Origin: Bacteroidales bacterium | Lineage (GTDB): Bacteria > Bacteroidota > Bacteroidia > Bacteroidales > UBA932 | NCBI GenBank assembly: GCA_009784635.1 | Contig: WRBG01000003.1 | Span: 1 to 34,367 of the forward strand | Length of the DNA: 34,367 bases | Direction of reading: 5' to 3' | Shown here: positions 10,499-18,230 of the stretch, piece after piece | Position numbering within the stretch: the first letter of the stretch is position 1 | Layout: every line of letters begins with the position of its first letter | Translations under genes and position numbers: made by a program | The notes under the pieces: generated by a model | Seen by the model: only the letters and a program-made list of their open reading frames with translations | The model's database searches: none | Told to the model about the DNA's origin: nothing

Positions 10499-11608
10499 TT
10501 ACGTAATCATGCCGTATTCTTTGGGTTCTTCTTCTCCCCTTAGGACGGCTAATCCATTCATGGACAAAGCGAGCATTTCGTCTTCGCCCGGGTAGACTTT
10601 TACCGGAGCCAGAAAAGTTACTTGTTCTTGAATCTCTTGAACAAAGCTATGGCCATAGGCGCCGTTTTCACAATTAAAAGCCATTCCTCCCGTAATGAGG
10701 ATAGCGTCTACTTTCCCCCTTAAAACTGTCGCCATAGCGCCTATGGCCTTGGAGATGTTGTAGGCCACAGCGTCTACAATCAGTTTTGCATCTTGCCGTC
10801 CCTCGTTGATGGCCCAACCGCAAACGGTAGAAAACTGATTAGTGCCCAAATGCGCCACTACGCCTCCTTCTCCCACAATCATCTTACCTACCTGTTCTAA
10901 AGTAAAATTACCGCTAAAGCACAATTCGGCCAAAGCATAAGCAGGCAAAGTGCCCGAACGTTCGGGAGAAAAAGGCCCCTCTCCATCCAAGGCATTGTTT
11001 ACATCAATCACCCTGCCTTTATAGTGGGCGCCCACCGATATACCTCCTCCTAAGTGCGCGATAATCAAATTCAATTCCCCATACGACCGTCCCACTTCAC
11101 GGGCATATTTTCTGCCCACCGCTTTTTGATTGAGCGCATGAAATATGGAAACCCTTTGAAAAGCGGGATGGCCGGAAATACGGGCTACCGGCTCCAACTC
11201 ATCCACCACTACCGGGTCGGTAATGTAGGCTTTACATCCGGGTATATCTTTGGCCATGTCTGCGGCAATGAGTCCGCCCAAATTGCTCGCATGCTCTCCC
11301 CGCCGCCCTTGATAAAGTTCGTCTATCATTGCTTGATTGACTTCATACACGCCGGAAGGGATGGGCTTAAGCAGACCACCCCGACCTACAATAGCCGAAA
11401 AATCGGACAGCGAAAAATGCTGTTCGGCTAATTCTTTTAATATCAGTTTTTTTCTAAACTCAAACTGATGTGCCATTTGGGCGTACCGGCCTAACTCTCC
11501 GCTCTCATGCCTGATGCTTTTATTGAACAGCAGTTGTTCGTCCTCATACACGGCAATTTTAGTAGAGGTTGAACCCGGATTAATCGCCAAAATCTTATAC
11601 ACAGCCAT
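10499..11608 (-). CDS. buk: butyrate kinase
   Basis: ILAINPGSTSTKIAVYEDE, IVGRGGLLKPIPSGVYEVN, AHLGGGISVGAHYKGRVIDVNNALDGEGPFSPERSGTLP. Confidence 0.93.
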   Translation of the reverse strand: MAVYKILAINPGSTSTKIAVYEDEQLLFNKSIRHESGELGRYAQMAHQFEFRKKLILKELAEQHFSLSDFSAIVGRGGLLKPIPSGVYEVNQAMIDELYQGRRGEHASNLGGLIAADMAKDIPGCKAYITDPVVVDELEPVARISGHPAFQRVSIFHALNQKAVGRKYAREVGRSYGELNLIIAHLGGGISVGAHYKGRVIDVNNALDGEGPFSPERSGTLPAYALAELCFSGNFTLEQVGKMIVGEGGVVAHLGTNQFSTVCGWAINEGRQDAKLIVDAVAYNISKAIGAMATVLRGKVDAILITGGMAFNCENGAYGHSFVQEIQEQVTFLAPVKVYPGEDEMLALSMNGLAVLRGEEEPKEYGMIT

Positions 11609-11615
11609 GCTTTTT

Positions 11616-12518
11616 CTATTTTGCCACCAATGCAGCCAATGCTATGGAATTGAGTTTACTGGTAGTGCTGTCGCCGCGCGAAGTCAAGACGCAGGGCGCT
11701 TTAGCGCCTACCACCATGGCCGCCAATTCTCCTTTTGCCAACTTGGTTACCGCCTTAAAGAATACGTTTCCACTCTCAATATTGGGGAATACAATACAAT
11801 CGGCGTCTCCGGCCACGGGACCGGTCACTTTTTTGGTTTGGGCCGACTCTTTGTCAATCGCCACATCCAAAGCCAAAGGCCCGTCTACGTGAGCGCCTGC
11901 AATCTGGCCGCGGTCGGCCATCTTGGAAATCATGGCCGCATCCACGCAGGCCTGCATACCGGGCAACATTTGCTCCGTAGCAGCCAACAACGCCACTTTG
12001 GGCTTATCAATCCCAAGCGCTTTTGCAATCTGAATCACATAATGTGTAATGGCTGTTTTCTGATTTAAATCGGGGGCGGGAATAACAGCAACATCACTTA
12101 CTATCAATAATTTAGGATATGTGGGCGCAGATACTACGGTTACATGACTCAACACGGCCTTGGGGGGCAGCAAGCCTCGCTCTTTATTCAAAATAGCCCG
12201 CATATATTTGTCGGTACTGCAAAGCCCTTTCATCAAGATATCGCCTTCTCCGTTGTTAATCATGTCTACGGCAGTCGAAATTGCCTTTAACTCTTCGGCC
12301 ACATGCACTATTTTAAAAAGGGAAGTATTGATATTTTCCTGTGCGCATACTTCCGAAATCTTTTTTTCATCGCCCACCAAGATGGCCTCCACAATGCCTT
12401 TTTCTACAGCCATGCGGACTGCGCTAATGGTATGGTCGTCCACCGCCCAAGCGGCTACCAAGCGTTTTTTTGGCTTGGAACGAACTTTGTCGATAAGTTG
12501 GTCAAAATTTGTTATCAT
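11616..12518 (-). CDS. ptb: phosphate butyryltransferase / phosphate acyltransferase family
   Basis: KKRLVAAWAVDDHTISAV, GEGDILMKGLCSTDKYMRAILNKE.GL, LALDVAIDKESAQTKKVTGPVAGDADCIVFPNIESGN. Confidence 0.88.
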   Translation of the reverse strand: MITNFDQLIDKVRSKPKKRLVAAWAVDDHTISAVRMAVEKGIVEAILVGDEKKISEVCAQENINTSLFKIVHVAEELKAISTAVDMINNGEGDILMKGLCSTDKYMRAILNKERGLLPPKAVLSHVTVVSAPTYPKLLIVSDVAVIPAPDLNQKTAITHYVIQIAKALGIDKPKVALLAATEQMLPGMQACVDAAMISKMADRGQIAGAHVDGPLALDVAIDKESAQTKKVTGPVAGDADCIVFPNIESGNVFFKAVTKLAKGELAAMVVGAKAPCVLTSRGDSTTSKLNSIALAALVAK

Positions 12519-12523
12519 ATCGT

Positions 12524-13732
12524 TTACTGTTTAATGAGATGCATGGTATCGGTAGCAATTACAAGTTCCTCATCGGTAGTAAGCACGGCTATTTTTACCT
12601 TGGAACCCGGATGGGTGAGTTCCACATCTTTTCCACGAACGCCTTTGTTGGAGGCAGGATTGAAATCAACGCCCAAGAAAGCTAAGTGTTCCCCTATATA
12701 AGCGCGTAAGTCCGGGTCGTTTTCACCTATGCCTCCGGTAAATACAATCAAATCAACTCCCTTCATAGCAGCAGTATAAGCCCCAATATACTTGAGTACC
12801 CTGTAAAAAAACATGTTTAAAGTCAAACCGGCGCGTTTATTTCCATTTTCATTAGCAACCTCTATGTCGCGCATATCCGAAGAAATCCCCGATACTCCTA
12901 TAGCGCCGCTCTCCTTGTTTAATACCGCATTGATGCCTGCGGCGTCCAATCCCTCCTTCTCCTGTAAAAAGGTAACCACTCCGGCATCTATGTCTCCGCA
13001 GCGGGTACCCATAAGCATCCCTTCTATAGGGGTAAAGCCCATAGAGGTATCTATCGATTTTCCATTCAAGATGGCCGCAACCGAGCCGCCGTTACCCAAA
13101 TGACAGGTAACGATTCTTGATGCGTTAAAGTCTAATCCCAACATCGCACAACCTTTTTGGGCCACAAATTTATGGCTGGTGCCGTGAAAACCGTATCGGC
13201 GCACCTTGTATTGGGTATAGTATTTATAAGGTATGGCATACATGAAGGCGTAGTCGGGAATGGTTTGGTGGAAAGAAGTATCAAATACCGCCACTTGAGG
13301 AAGTTTGGGCAATAAGGTTTTCATAGCGCGTATGCCCATTAGGTTGGCGGGATTATGCAAGGGGGCCAAAGCGCAGCAAGCCTCAATATTTTTCTCTGCC
13401 TGCTCATCGATAAGAGCGCTGGCATGAAAAAATTCGCCTCCATGGGCCACGCGATGTCCTACGGCTTGAATATCTTCCAAAGAAGTCAGCACTCCGCTTT
13501 CGGCAGAGACTAATAAGTCCAAAACCTGCTTTATTCCCTCGGTATGGTCAGACACCGGAGTCTCTATCACCTGTTTGGCCCTGCCGGACACCTGATGCTT
13601 GAATACAGCCATTTCCATTCCAATGCGTTCTACAATGCCTTTGGCCAATAAAAGATAATCCTGCTCCGACTTCATGTCGAGCACTTGATACTTAATAGAT
13701 GAACTACCGCAGTTTAATACGAGAATAATCAT
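12524..13732 (-). CDS. ackA: acetate kinase
   Basis: ILVLNCGSSSIKYQVLD, FDTSFHQTIPDYAFMYAIPYKYY, RRYGFHGTSHKFV, CHLGNGGSVAAI, TGGIGENDP. Confidence 0.96.
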   Translation of the reverse strand: MIILVLNCGSSSIKYQVLDMKSEQDYLLLAKGIVERIGMEMAVFKHQVSGRAKQVIETPVSDHTEGIKQVLDLLVSAESGVLTSLEDIQAVGHRVAHGGEFFHASALIDEQAEKNIEACCALAPLHNPANLMGIRAMKTLLPKLPQVAVFDTSFHQTIPDYAFMYAIPYKYYTQYKVRRYGFHGTSHKFVAQKGCAMLGLDFNASRIVTCHLGNGGSVAAILNGKSIDTSMGFTPIEGMLMGTRCGDIDAGVVTFLQEKEGLDAAGINAVLNKESGAIGVSGISSDMRDIEVANENGNKRAGLTLNMFFYRVLKYIGAYTAAMKGVDLIVFTGGIGENDPDLRAYIGEHLAFLGVDFNPASNKGVRGKDVELTHPGSKVKIAVLTTDEELVIATDTMHLIKQ

Positions 13733-13780
13733 AAAATTGTTTGTTTGTTGATAGGTTATTTACTGAATTTAAATAAATGC

Positions 13781-13810
13781 CAAAGATACTGGTTTTATTA
13801 ATACAAACAA
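13781..13810 (-). promoter_or_regulatory. putative promoter of ackA-ptb-buk (TTG-N19-TATCTTTG)
   Basis: Minus-strand TTG (13810-13808), 19 nt, TATCTTTG (13788-13781). Confidence 0.5.
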
Positions 13811-14682
13811 GGCATTACCATCTTTAGACTGGCAGGAAATGCCTCCACTTTTAATTCCCTGCCCATAAGGGCGTGTTCTCCATCATAATGCACAGGCCCT
13901 TCACACGCTCTTTCGATGCTAAAAGAAGTGCCTCGAAAATTTTCGATATGTTTGGAATGATTGATGTTTCTTGCCAGCAGGCGCACGGCTGTAAACGGAA
14001 TACGCACAACCGAAGTGCTTTTCCAAATCACCATGTCCAACAGACCGTCTGTGGCGCTGGCGCCCGGAGCAATATACACATTGTTTCCCCATTGGGAACA
14101 GTTGGCAAAGGTAATCAGAAAGGCTTCCCGTTCCAATATGCAGTCGCCCGTAAAAATTTTGTACTTTTCGGGACGATAATGAGTATACTCCCATGCCGAC
14201 AACGCAATATACGAAGGAAATCCCCTTATAGGCGCCCGATTAAAGCGATTGGCCAAATTAGCGTCAAAACCAATGCCCGCCGTACAAAAAAACGGTTGGC
14301 CGTTTATGGCTCCCGAATCAATAGCCGCCACATGCTGTTGCAGTATTACATCCACGGCCTTAGGTACGGAGCGGGGAATACCCAAGTGTCGCGCCAGTCC
14401 GTTTCCCGACCCGGTAGGTATAATCCCCATGGGTATGGCGGCGTGTACCAAAGCGCGGGCCACTTGATTTACCGTTCCGTCCCCGCCTACCGCCACTACC
14501 AAGTCTACTTGAGTGGCTTTAAAATGCAAGGCGGCCCTGTAAGCGTCATCAGGCCCTTTTGTGTGGTAAATATCTTTAATCCAGCCTGTGCGATGATGAA
14601 ACGACCGCTCTATATAGCGCCCCAAAAAGGCCTTTCCCTTTATCCCCGAAGCCGGATTAACAATAAACGCCACTTTTTTCAT
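13798..14682 (-). CDS. diacylglycerol kinase family lipid kinase (YegS/BmrU-like)
   Basis: VAFIVNPASGIKGK, DLVVAVGGDGTVNQVARAL, MGIIPTGSGNGLARHLGIP. Start placed at MKKVAF. Confidence 0.9.
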   Translation of the reverse strand: MKKVAFIVNPASGIKGKAFLGRYIERSFHHRTGWIKDIYHTKGPDDAYRAALHFKATQVDLVVAVGGDGTVNQVARALVHAAIPMGIIPTGSGNGLARHLGIPRSVPKAVDVILQQHVAAIDSGAINGQPFFCTAGIGFDANLANRFNRAPIRGFPSYIALSAWEYTHYRPEKYKIFTGDCILEREAFLITFANCSQWGNNVYIAPGASATDGLLDMVIWKSTSVVRIPFTAVRLLARNINHSKHIENFRGTSFSIERACEGPVHYDGEHALMGRELKVEAFPASLKMVMPCLY

Positions 14683-14740
14683 AAGACAAAGATAAGACGA
14701 TTCAAAATAAATTCCTATCTTTGGGCTTTGGAGGCGAGAG

Positions 14741-16183
14741 ATGAGCAGCGAACGAACCACACAACCACGGCGTCAAGCGCCGATGATTATTCCGGCAAGC
14801 GGTTTTTTGGCGGGGATTTTGTTTATACGTTTTTCGTATACTTATGGAATTTTGCCCGCTTCTTCTCAAACGTATATCCAAGGCATACTCCTGTCCGGAG
14901 TGTTTGTTTGCCTACTGTTTTTTTTGTGCTTTTACCTCCTGCCCCGTTACGCATTGCTGACATATCCGCGGGTCTGTTATGCTTTGGCCGTTGCTTCGCT
15001 TTTTTTCGCGGGCGCTTGGAGCTATTGCCGACAAAACAACCTCACAGCCCTCCCCAAGGATAATAAACCCACTGTCCTCTATGGAGTAGTCGAGTCCGTT
15101 ACCCCAACAAGAAGCAAAAGATTCATGCGGATAAACACCCGACTGCTCGCTTTTCGTCAAGAAGAAGCAAGCCATTTATGCAACCGTAAATCGTTTATAT
15201 ATATCCCTATAGACAACTATGACCCCAACCTGCAACAAGGTTCCAAAATATGGACTCTTGCCGGGATCAGTCAGCATCAAGACAGCGCTTTCAATGCCGG
15301 CCGTTCCATGCCGCCCTCCATATTTCTGCACCGTTCCAGTCCTTTAGCCTTTACTTGGGAGCATCCCTCACTTCCCGCCCAAATGGGACAAAAGATGCTC
15401 TCCGCCCTCCAAACCCACATCCGAGACCCCAATTCTTATGCCCTGCTGGCCGGACTCAGCTTGGGCAACAAAGAAGCTTTTGACCCCGAACTTAAAAACG
15501 CCTACGCATCTTCCGGCGCCATGCACATATTGGCCGTATCGGGCTTGCATGTAGGCATTATTTATTCCATTATATTATTGGTATTTAATCTGCTGATTCC
15601 GGGAAACAACCGAAAACGAAGCATCATTAAACAAACCCTTGCTTTTGGCGCCCTAAGCCTTTTTGCCGCCATGGCCAAATTTGCCCCTTCTGTCACCCGC
15701 GCCCTGCTCATGGTAGGATTATCCACGTCCGGAAAATTCATACATCGCCCCGTTCGCTCCCTGCAAACACTGTTCACTACCGCTTTACTTATTTGCGTGG
15801 TCAATCCCGCCGCGATTTTTGAAATAGGATTCCAACTCTCTTTTTGCGCCGTACTCGCCATCCTTACCCTACATCCGCCTCTGCATCGTCTTTTACAACC
15901 CAAAACAAAAGCGGGTAAATACCTGTGGTCGCTCATCACTATTTCCATAGTCGCCCAATTTGGCACCGCGCCGCTTGCCTACCACTATTTTGGAATTTTT
16001 CCCTATTTATTTTTGCTGACCAATCTGTTTATCATCCCGCTTACGGGAATATTGCTCCACCTGCTCTGCGCGTGGTTGGCTTTGGGACAAATCCCTGTAA
16101 TCGGCCCTGCCCTCTTATGGCTTATGGAACACGCCGCATGGCTCATGAATCAAGGGGTGATGTGGGTGGACGGATTGTTGTAA
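14741..16183 (+). CDS. ComEC/Rec2-family competence membrane protein (short form)
   Basis: N-terminal DUF4131-like region; LLAGLSLGNKEAFDPELKNAYASSGAMHILAVSGLHVGIIY; FAPSVTRALLMVGL; FEIGFQLSFCAVLAIL. Confidence 0.9.
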   Translation: MSSERTTQPRRQAPMIIPASGFLAGILFIRFSYTYGILPASSQTYIQGILLSGVFVCLLFFLCFYLLPRYALLTYPRVCYALAVASLFFAGAWSYCRQNNLTALPKDNKPTVLYGVVESVTPTRSKRFMRINTRLLAFRQEEASHLCNRKSFIYIPIDNYDPNLQQGSKIWTLAGISQHQDSAFNAGRSMPPSIFLHRSSPLAFTWEHPSLPAQMGQKMLSALQTHIRDPNSYALLAGLSLGNKEAFDPELKNAYASSGAMHILAVSGLHVGIIYSIILLVFNLLIPGNNRKRSIIKQTLAFGALSLFAAMAKFAPSVTRALLMVGLSTSGKFIHRPVRSLQTLFTTALLICVVNPAAIFEIGFQLSFCAVLAILTLHPPLHRLLQPKTKAGKYLWSLITISIVAQFGTAPLAYHYFGIFPYLFLLTNLFIIPLTGILLHLLCAWLALGQIPVIGPALLWLMEHAAWLMNQGVMWVDGLL

Positions 16184-16204
16184 ACCCTATTTTTTTTACC
16201 TTTG
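16174..16204 (+). promoter_or_regulatory. putative promoter (TTG-N19-TACCTTTG) for the PurF-like gene
   Basis: TTG ending at 16177, 19 nt, TACCTTTG 16197-16204, 23 nt before ATG 16228. Confidence 0.5.
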
Positions 16205-16227
16205 CGCTGATTTTTATTTTTACTGCC

Positions 16228-17637
16228 ATGGGAGGATTTTTTGGCGTTGCTGCCAAAGCAAATTGCGCTACCGACTTATTTTACGGAACGGATTATCATT
16301 CTCATCTGGGTACCAAGCGAGGCGGAATGGCCTGTATTAATCCAGATGGCTCTTTTACCCGCTCCATACACAGCATAGAAAACACTCATTTTAGAAATAA
16401 ATTTGAAGACGACCTCCACGAATTTGAGGGGTTTTCCGGAATAGGCGTTATCAGCGACACAGACGCCCAACCGATTACCATTCATTCGCATCTGGGCGTC
16501 TTTGCCATTGTTACGGTGGCCCGAATCAACAACCTTAAAGACTTGGCCAAAGAGTTGATTGATAAGGGAAAAAACTTTAACGAACTCAGCTCCGGTTCCT
16601 TTAATCCAACTGAATTGGTAGCCCAATTGATTACGGAAAAAGACAGTTTTGCACAGGGCATCCGACATGCTCAAGAACGGATTAAAGGTTCATGCTCTAT
16701 GCTGATTCTCACCAAAGACGGAGTGATTGCAGCCCGAGACCGATACGGACGCACGCCTATCGTGTTGGGAAAAAAACAGGGCGCTTACGCATGTGCATCG
16801 GAATCTTGCAGTTTTCCCAACCTTGGTTTTAGCTTAGAGCATTACTTAGGCCCGGGAGAAGCCATTCGGATTACCTCAGACGGCTATACCCGCCTGCTCG
16901 AAGCGAGGGACAAGCTGCAAATTTGCTCTTTCCTGTGGATTTATTACGGATATCCCTCAAGCTGTTACGAAAAAATAAATGTAGACGATGTTCGGTATCG
17001 TTGCGGGGCGGCCATGGGACAGCAGGACAAAACGCCCATAGACTGCGTATCGGGGATTCCCGACTCGGGAACTTGTATGGCTATTGGTTACGCCCAAGGG
17101 AAAAATATCTCCTACCGCCATGCAGTCGTCAAATATACCCCAACATGGCCCCGGAGCTTTATGCCTTCTAACCGAAACGTCAGGGATTTGATTGCCCAAA
17201 TGAAACTCATTCCCAATAAAAGCCTGCTTACAGAAAAACGGGTAGCTTTTTGCGACGATTCTATTGTACGGGGGACGCAACTTAGAGAACACGCCAAACG
17301 CTTTTATGAATACGGTACCCGAGAGGTACACATCCGCATCAGTTGTCCGCCTTTAATCTATACCTGCCCCTTCCTCAATTTTACCGCATCCCAGTCGGAA
17401 TTGGAGTTGATTACCCGACGAATCATCGATGCATACGAAGGGCAAAGCGATAAAAATTTGGCCTTATATGCAAATACGCACAGCGTCCAATATCAAAAGA
17501 TGGTGCGTAAAATTGCAGAAACGCTAAAAGTCAATTCACTTATATTTAATCCTATAGAAACATTAATCGAAGCTATTGGCTTGGAAAAAGCCCATGTTTG
17601 CACCCATTGTTTTGACGGTTCGAGCTTGGGCGCCTGA
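16228..17637 (+). CDS. divergent amidophosphoribosyltransferase-like protein (class II GATase-like plus PRTase domains)
   Basis: MGGFFGVAAKANCATDLFYGTDYHSHLGTKRGG; RDRYGRTPIVLGK; PDSGTCMAIGYAQGKNISY; PRPP loop VAFCDDSIVRGTQL. Start set at 16228, not the tracked 15925. Confidence 0.85.
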   Translation: MGGFFGVAAKANCATDLFYGTDYHSHLGTKRGGMACINPDGSFTRSIHSIENTHFRNKFEDDLHEFEGFSGIGVISDTDAQPITIHSHLGVFAIVTVARINNLKDLAKELIDKGKNFNELSSGSFNPTELVAQLITEKDSFAQGIRHAQERIKGSCSMLILTKDGVIAARDRYGRTPIVLGKKQGAYACASESCSFPNLGFSLEHYLGPGEAIRITSDGYTRLLEARDKLQICSFLWIYYGYPSSCYEKINVDDVRYRCGAAMGQQDKTPIDCVSGIPDSGTCMAIGYAQGKNISYRHAVVKYTPTWPRSFMPSNRNVRDLIAQMKLIPNKSLLTEKRVAFCDDSIVRGTQLREHAKRFYEYGTREVHIRISCPPLIYTCPFLNFTASQSELELITRRIIDAYEGQSDKNLALYANTHSVQYQKMVRKIAETLKVNSLIFNPIETLIEAIGLEKAHVCTHCFDGSSLGA

Positions 17638-17644
17638 GTATAAA

Positions 17645-17675
17645 TTTGGCATATTCAGGATTATGCTTACCTTTG
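17645..17675 (+). promoter_or_regulatory. putative promoter (TTTG-N19-TACCTTTG) for RRM gene
   Basis: TTTG 17645-17648, 19 nt, TACCTTTG 17668-17675, 44 nt upstream of ATG 17720. Confidence 0.6.
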
Positions 17676-17719
17676 CCACACTTAAATACCCCAATTACAC
17701 TTAACCAAAAAATTGTTCT

Positions 17720-17974
17720 ATGAACATCTTTGTTTCCAGCCTTAATTTTAAGGCTAAAAAAGAGGATCTCCAAGATCTCTTTGCCCCTTTCGGAGAAGTT
17801 GCTTCTGTCCGGATTATTACTAACCGTGATACCCGTCGCTCCAAAGGATACGGGTTTGTGGAAATGCCCGATGAAGACGAAGGCCAAGCCGCCATTCAGG
17901 CGCTTAACGGCTCAGAACACATGGGCAGATCCATCAATGTTGCCGTGGCCAATGAGCGCAGCGCAGAAGCCTAA
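17720..17974 (+). CDS. RRM-domain RNA-binding protein
   Basis: 84 aa; RNP2 NIFVSSL and RNP1 SKGYGFVEM in correct order. Confidence 0.95.
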   Translation: MNIFVSSLNFKAKKEDLQDLFAPFGEVASVRIITNRDTRRSKGYGFVEMPDEDEGQAAIQALNGSEHMGRSINVAVANERSAEA

Positions 17975-17991
17975 GATAAGGTACCTGCAAT

Positions 17992-18020
17992 AAAAAAGAG
18001 CGGTAATTCCGCTCTTTTTT
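17992..18020. terminator. bidirectional intrinsic terminator
   Basis: Perfect 12-bp stem AAAAAAGAGCGG / CCGCTCTTTTTT with TAATT loop, between the RRM gene (+) and the mini-ORF (-). Confidence 0.9.
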
Positions 18021-18035
18021 ATTTGTTTTCAGACA

Positions 18036-18152
18036 CTAAAGGCCTCCCAGTAATCTAAGTATGCTATCAAAAATCCCACTCAAGTTTGGTAAAAAAATCC
18101 CCAAAATGGTTAAGACAGCAGTAACGATCATTAAAACTAATTCCAAATTCAT
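18036..18152 (-). CDS. small hydrophobic (single-TM) protein, 38 aa
   Basis: Manual translation of the minus strand: MNLELVLMIVTAVLTILGIFLPNLSGIFDSILRLLGGL*. Below the ORF-track cutoff; bracketed by a TTTG-N19-TACCTTTG promoter and a perfect terminator. Confidence 0.6.
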   Translation of the reverse strand: MNLELVLMIVTAVLTILGIFLPNLSGIFDSILRLLGGL

Positions 18153-18197
18153 GCTGTTGTGTGTTTAAAGAGTTAATAAGTATGTACTATTGAGGCG

Positions 18198-18228
18198 CAA
18201 AGGTAATAAGAAAATTTTGTTGTGCAAA
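18198..18228 (-). promoter_or_regulatory. putative promoter (TTTG-N19-TACCTTTG) for the 38-aa ORF
   Basis: Minus strand TTTG (18228-18225), 19 nt, TACCTTTG (18205-18198); immediately downstream of the S46 peptidase stop. Confidence 0.6.
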
Positions 18229-18230
18229 TT

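Noticed and set aside
13873-15063. 396-aa plus-strand ORF
   Set aside because: Antisense to the well-supported lipid kinase and out of frame with ComEC; low-complexity, basic, no recognisable motif.
15925-16227. N-terminal extension of the PurF-like ORF (tracked start 15925)
   Set aside because: Overlaps the conserved ComEC coding region out of frame; promoter and ATG at 16228 explain the gene.
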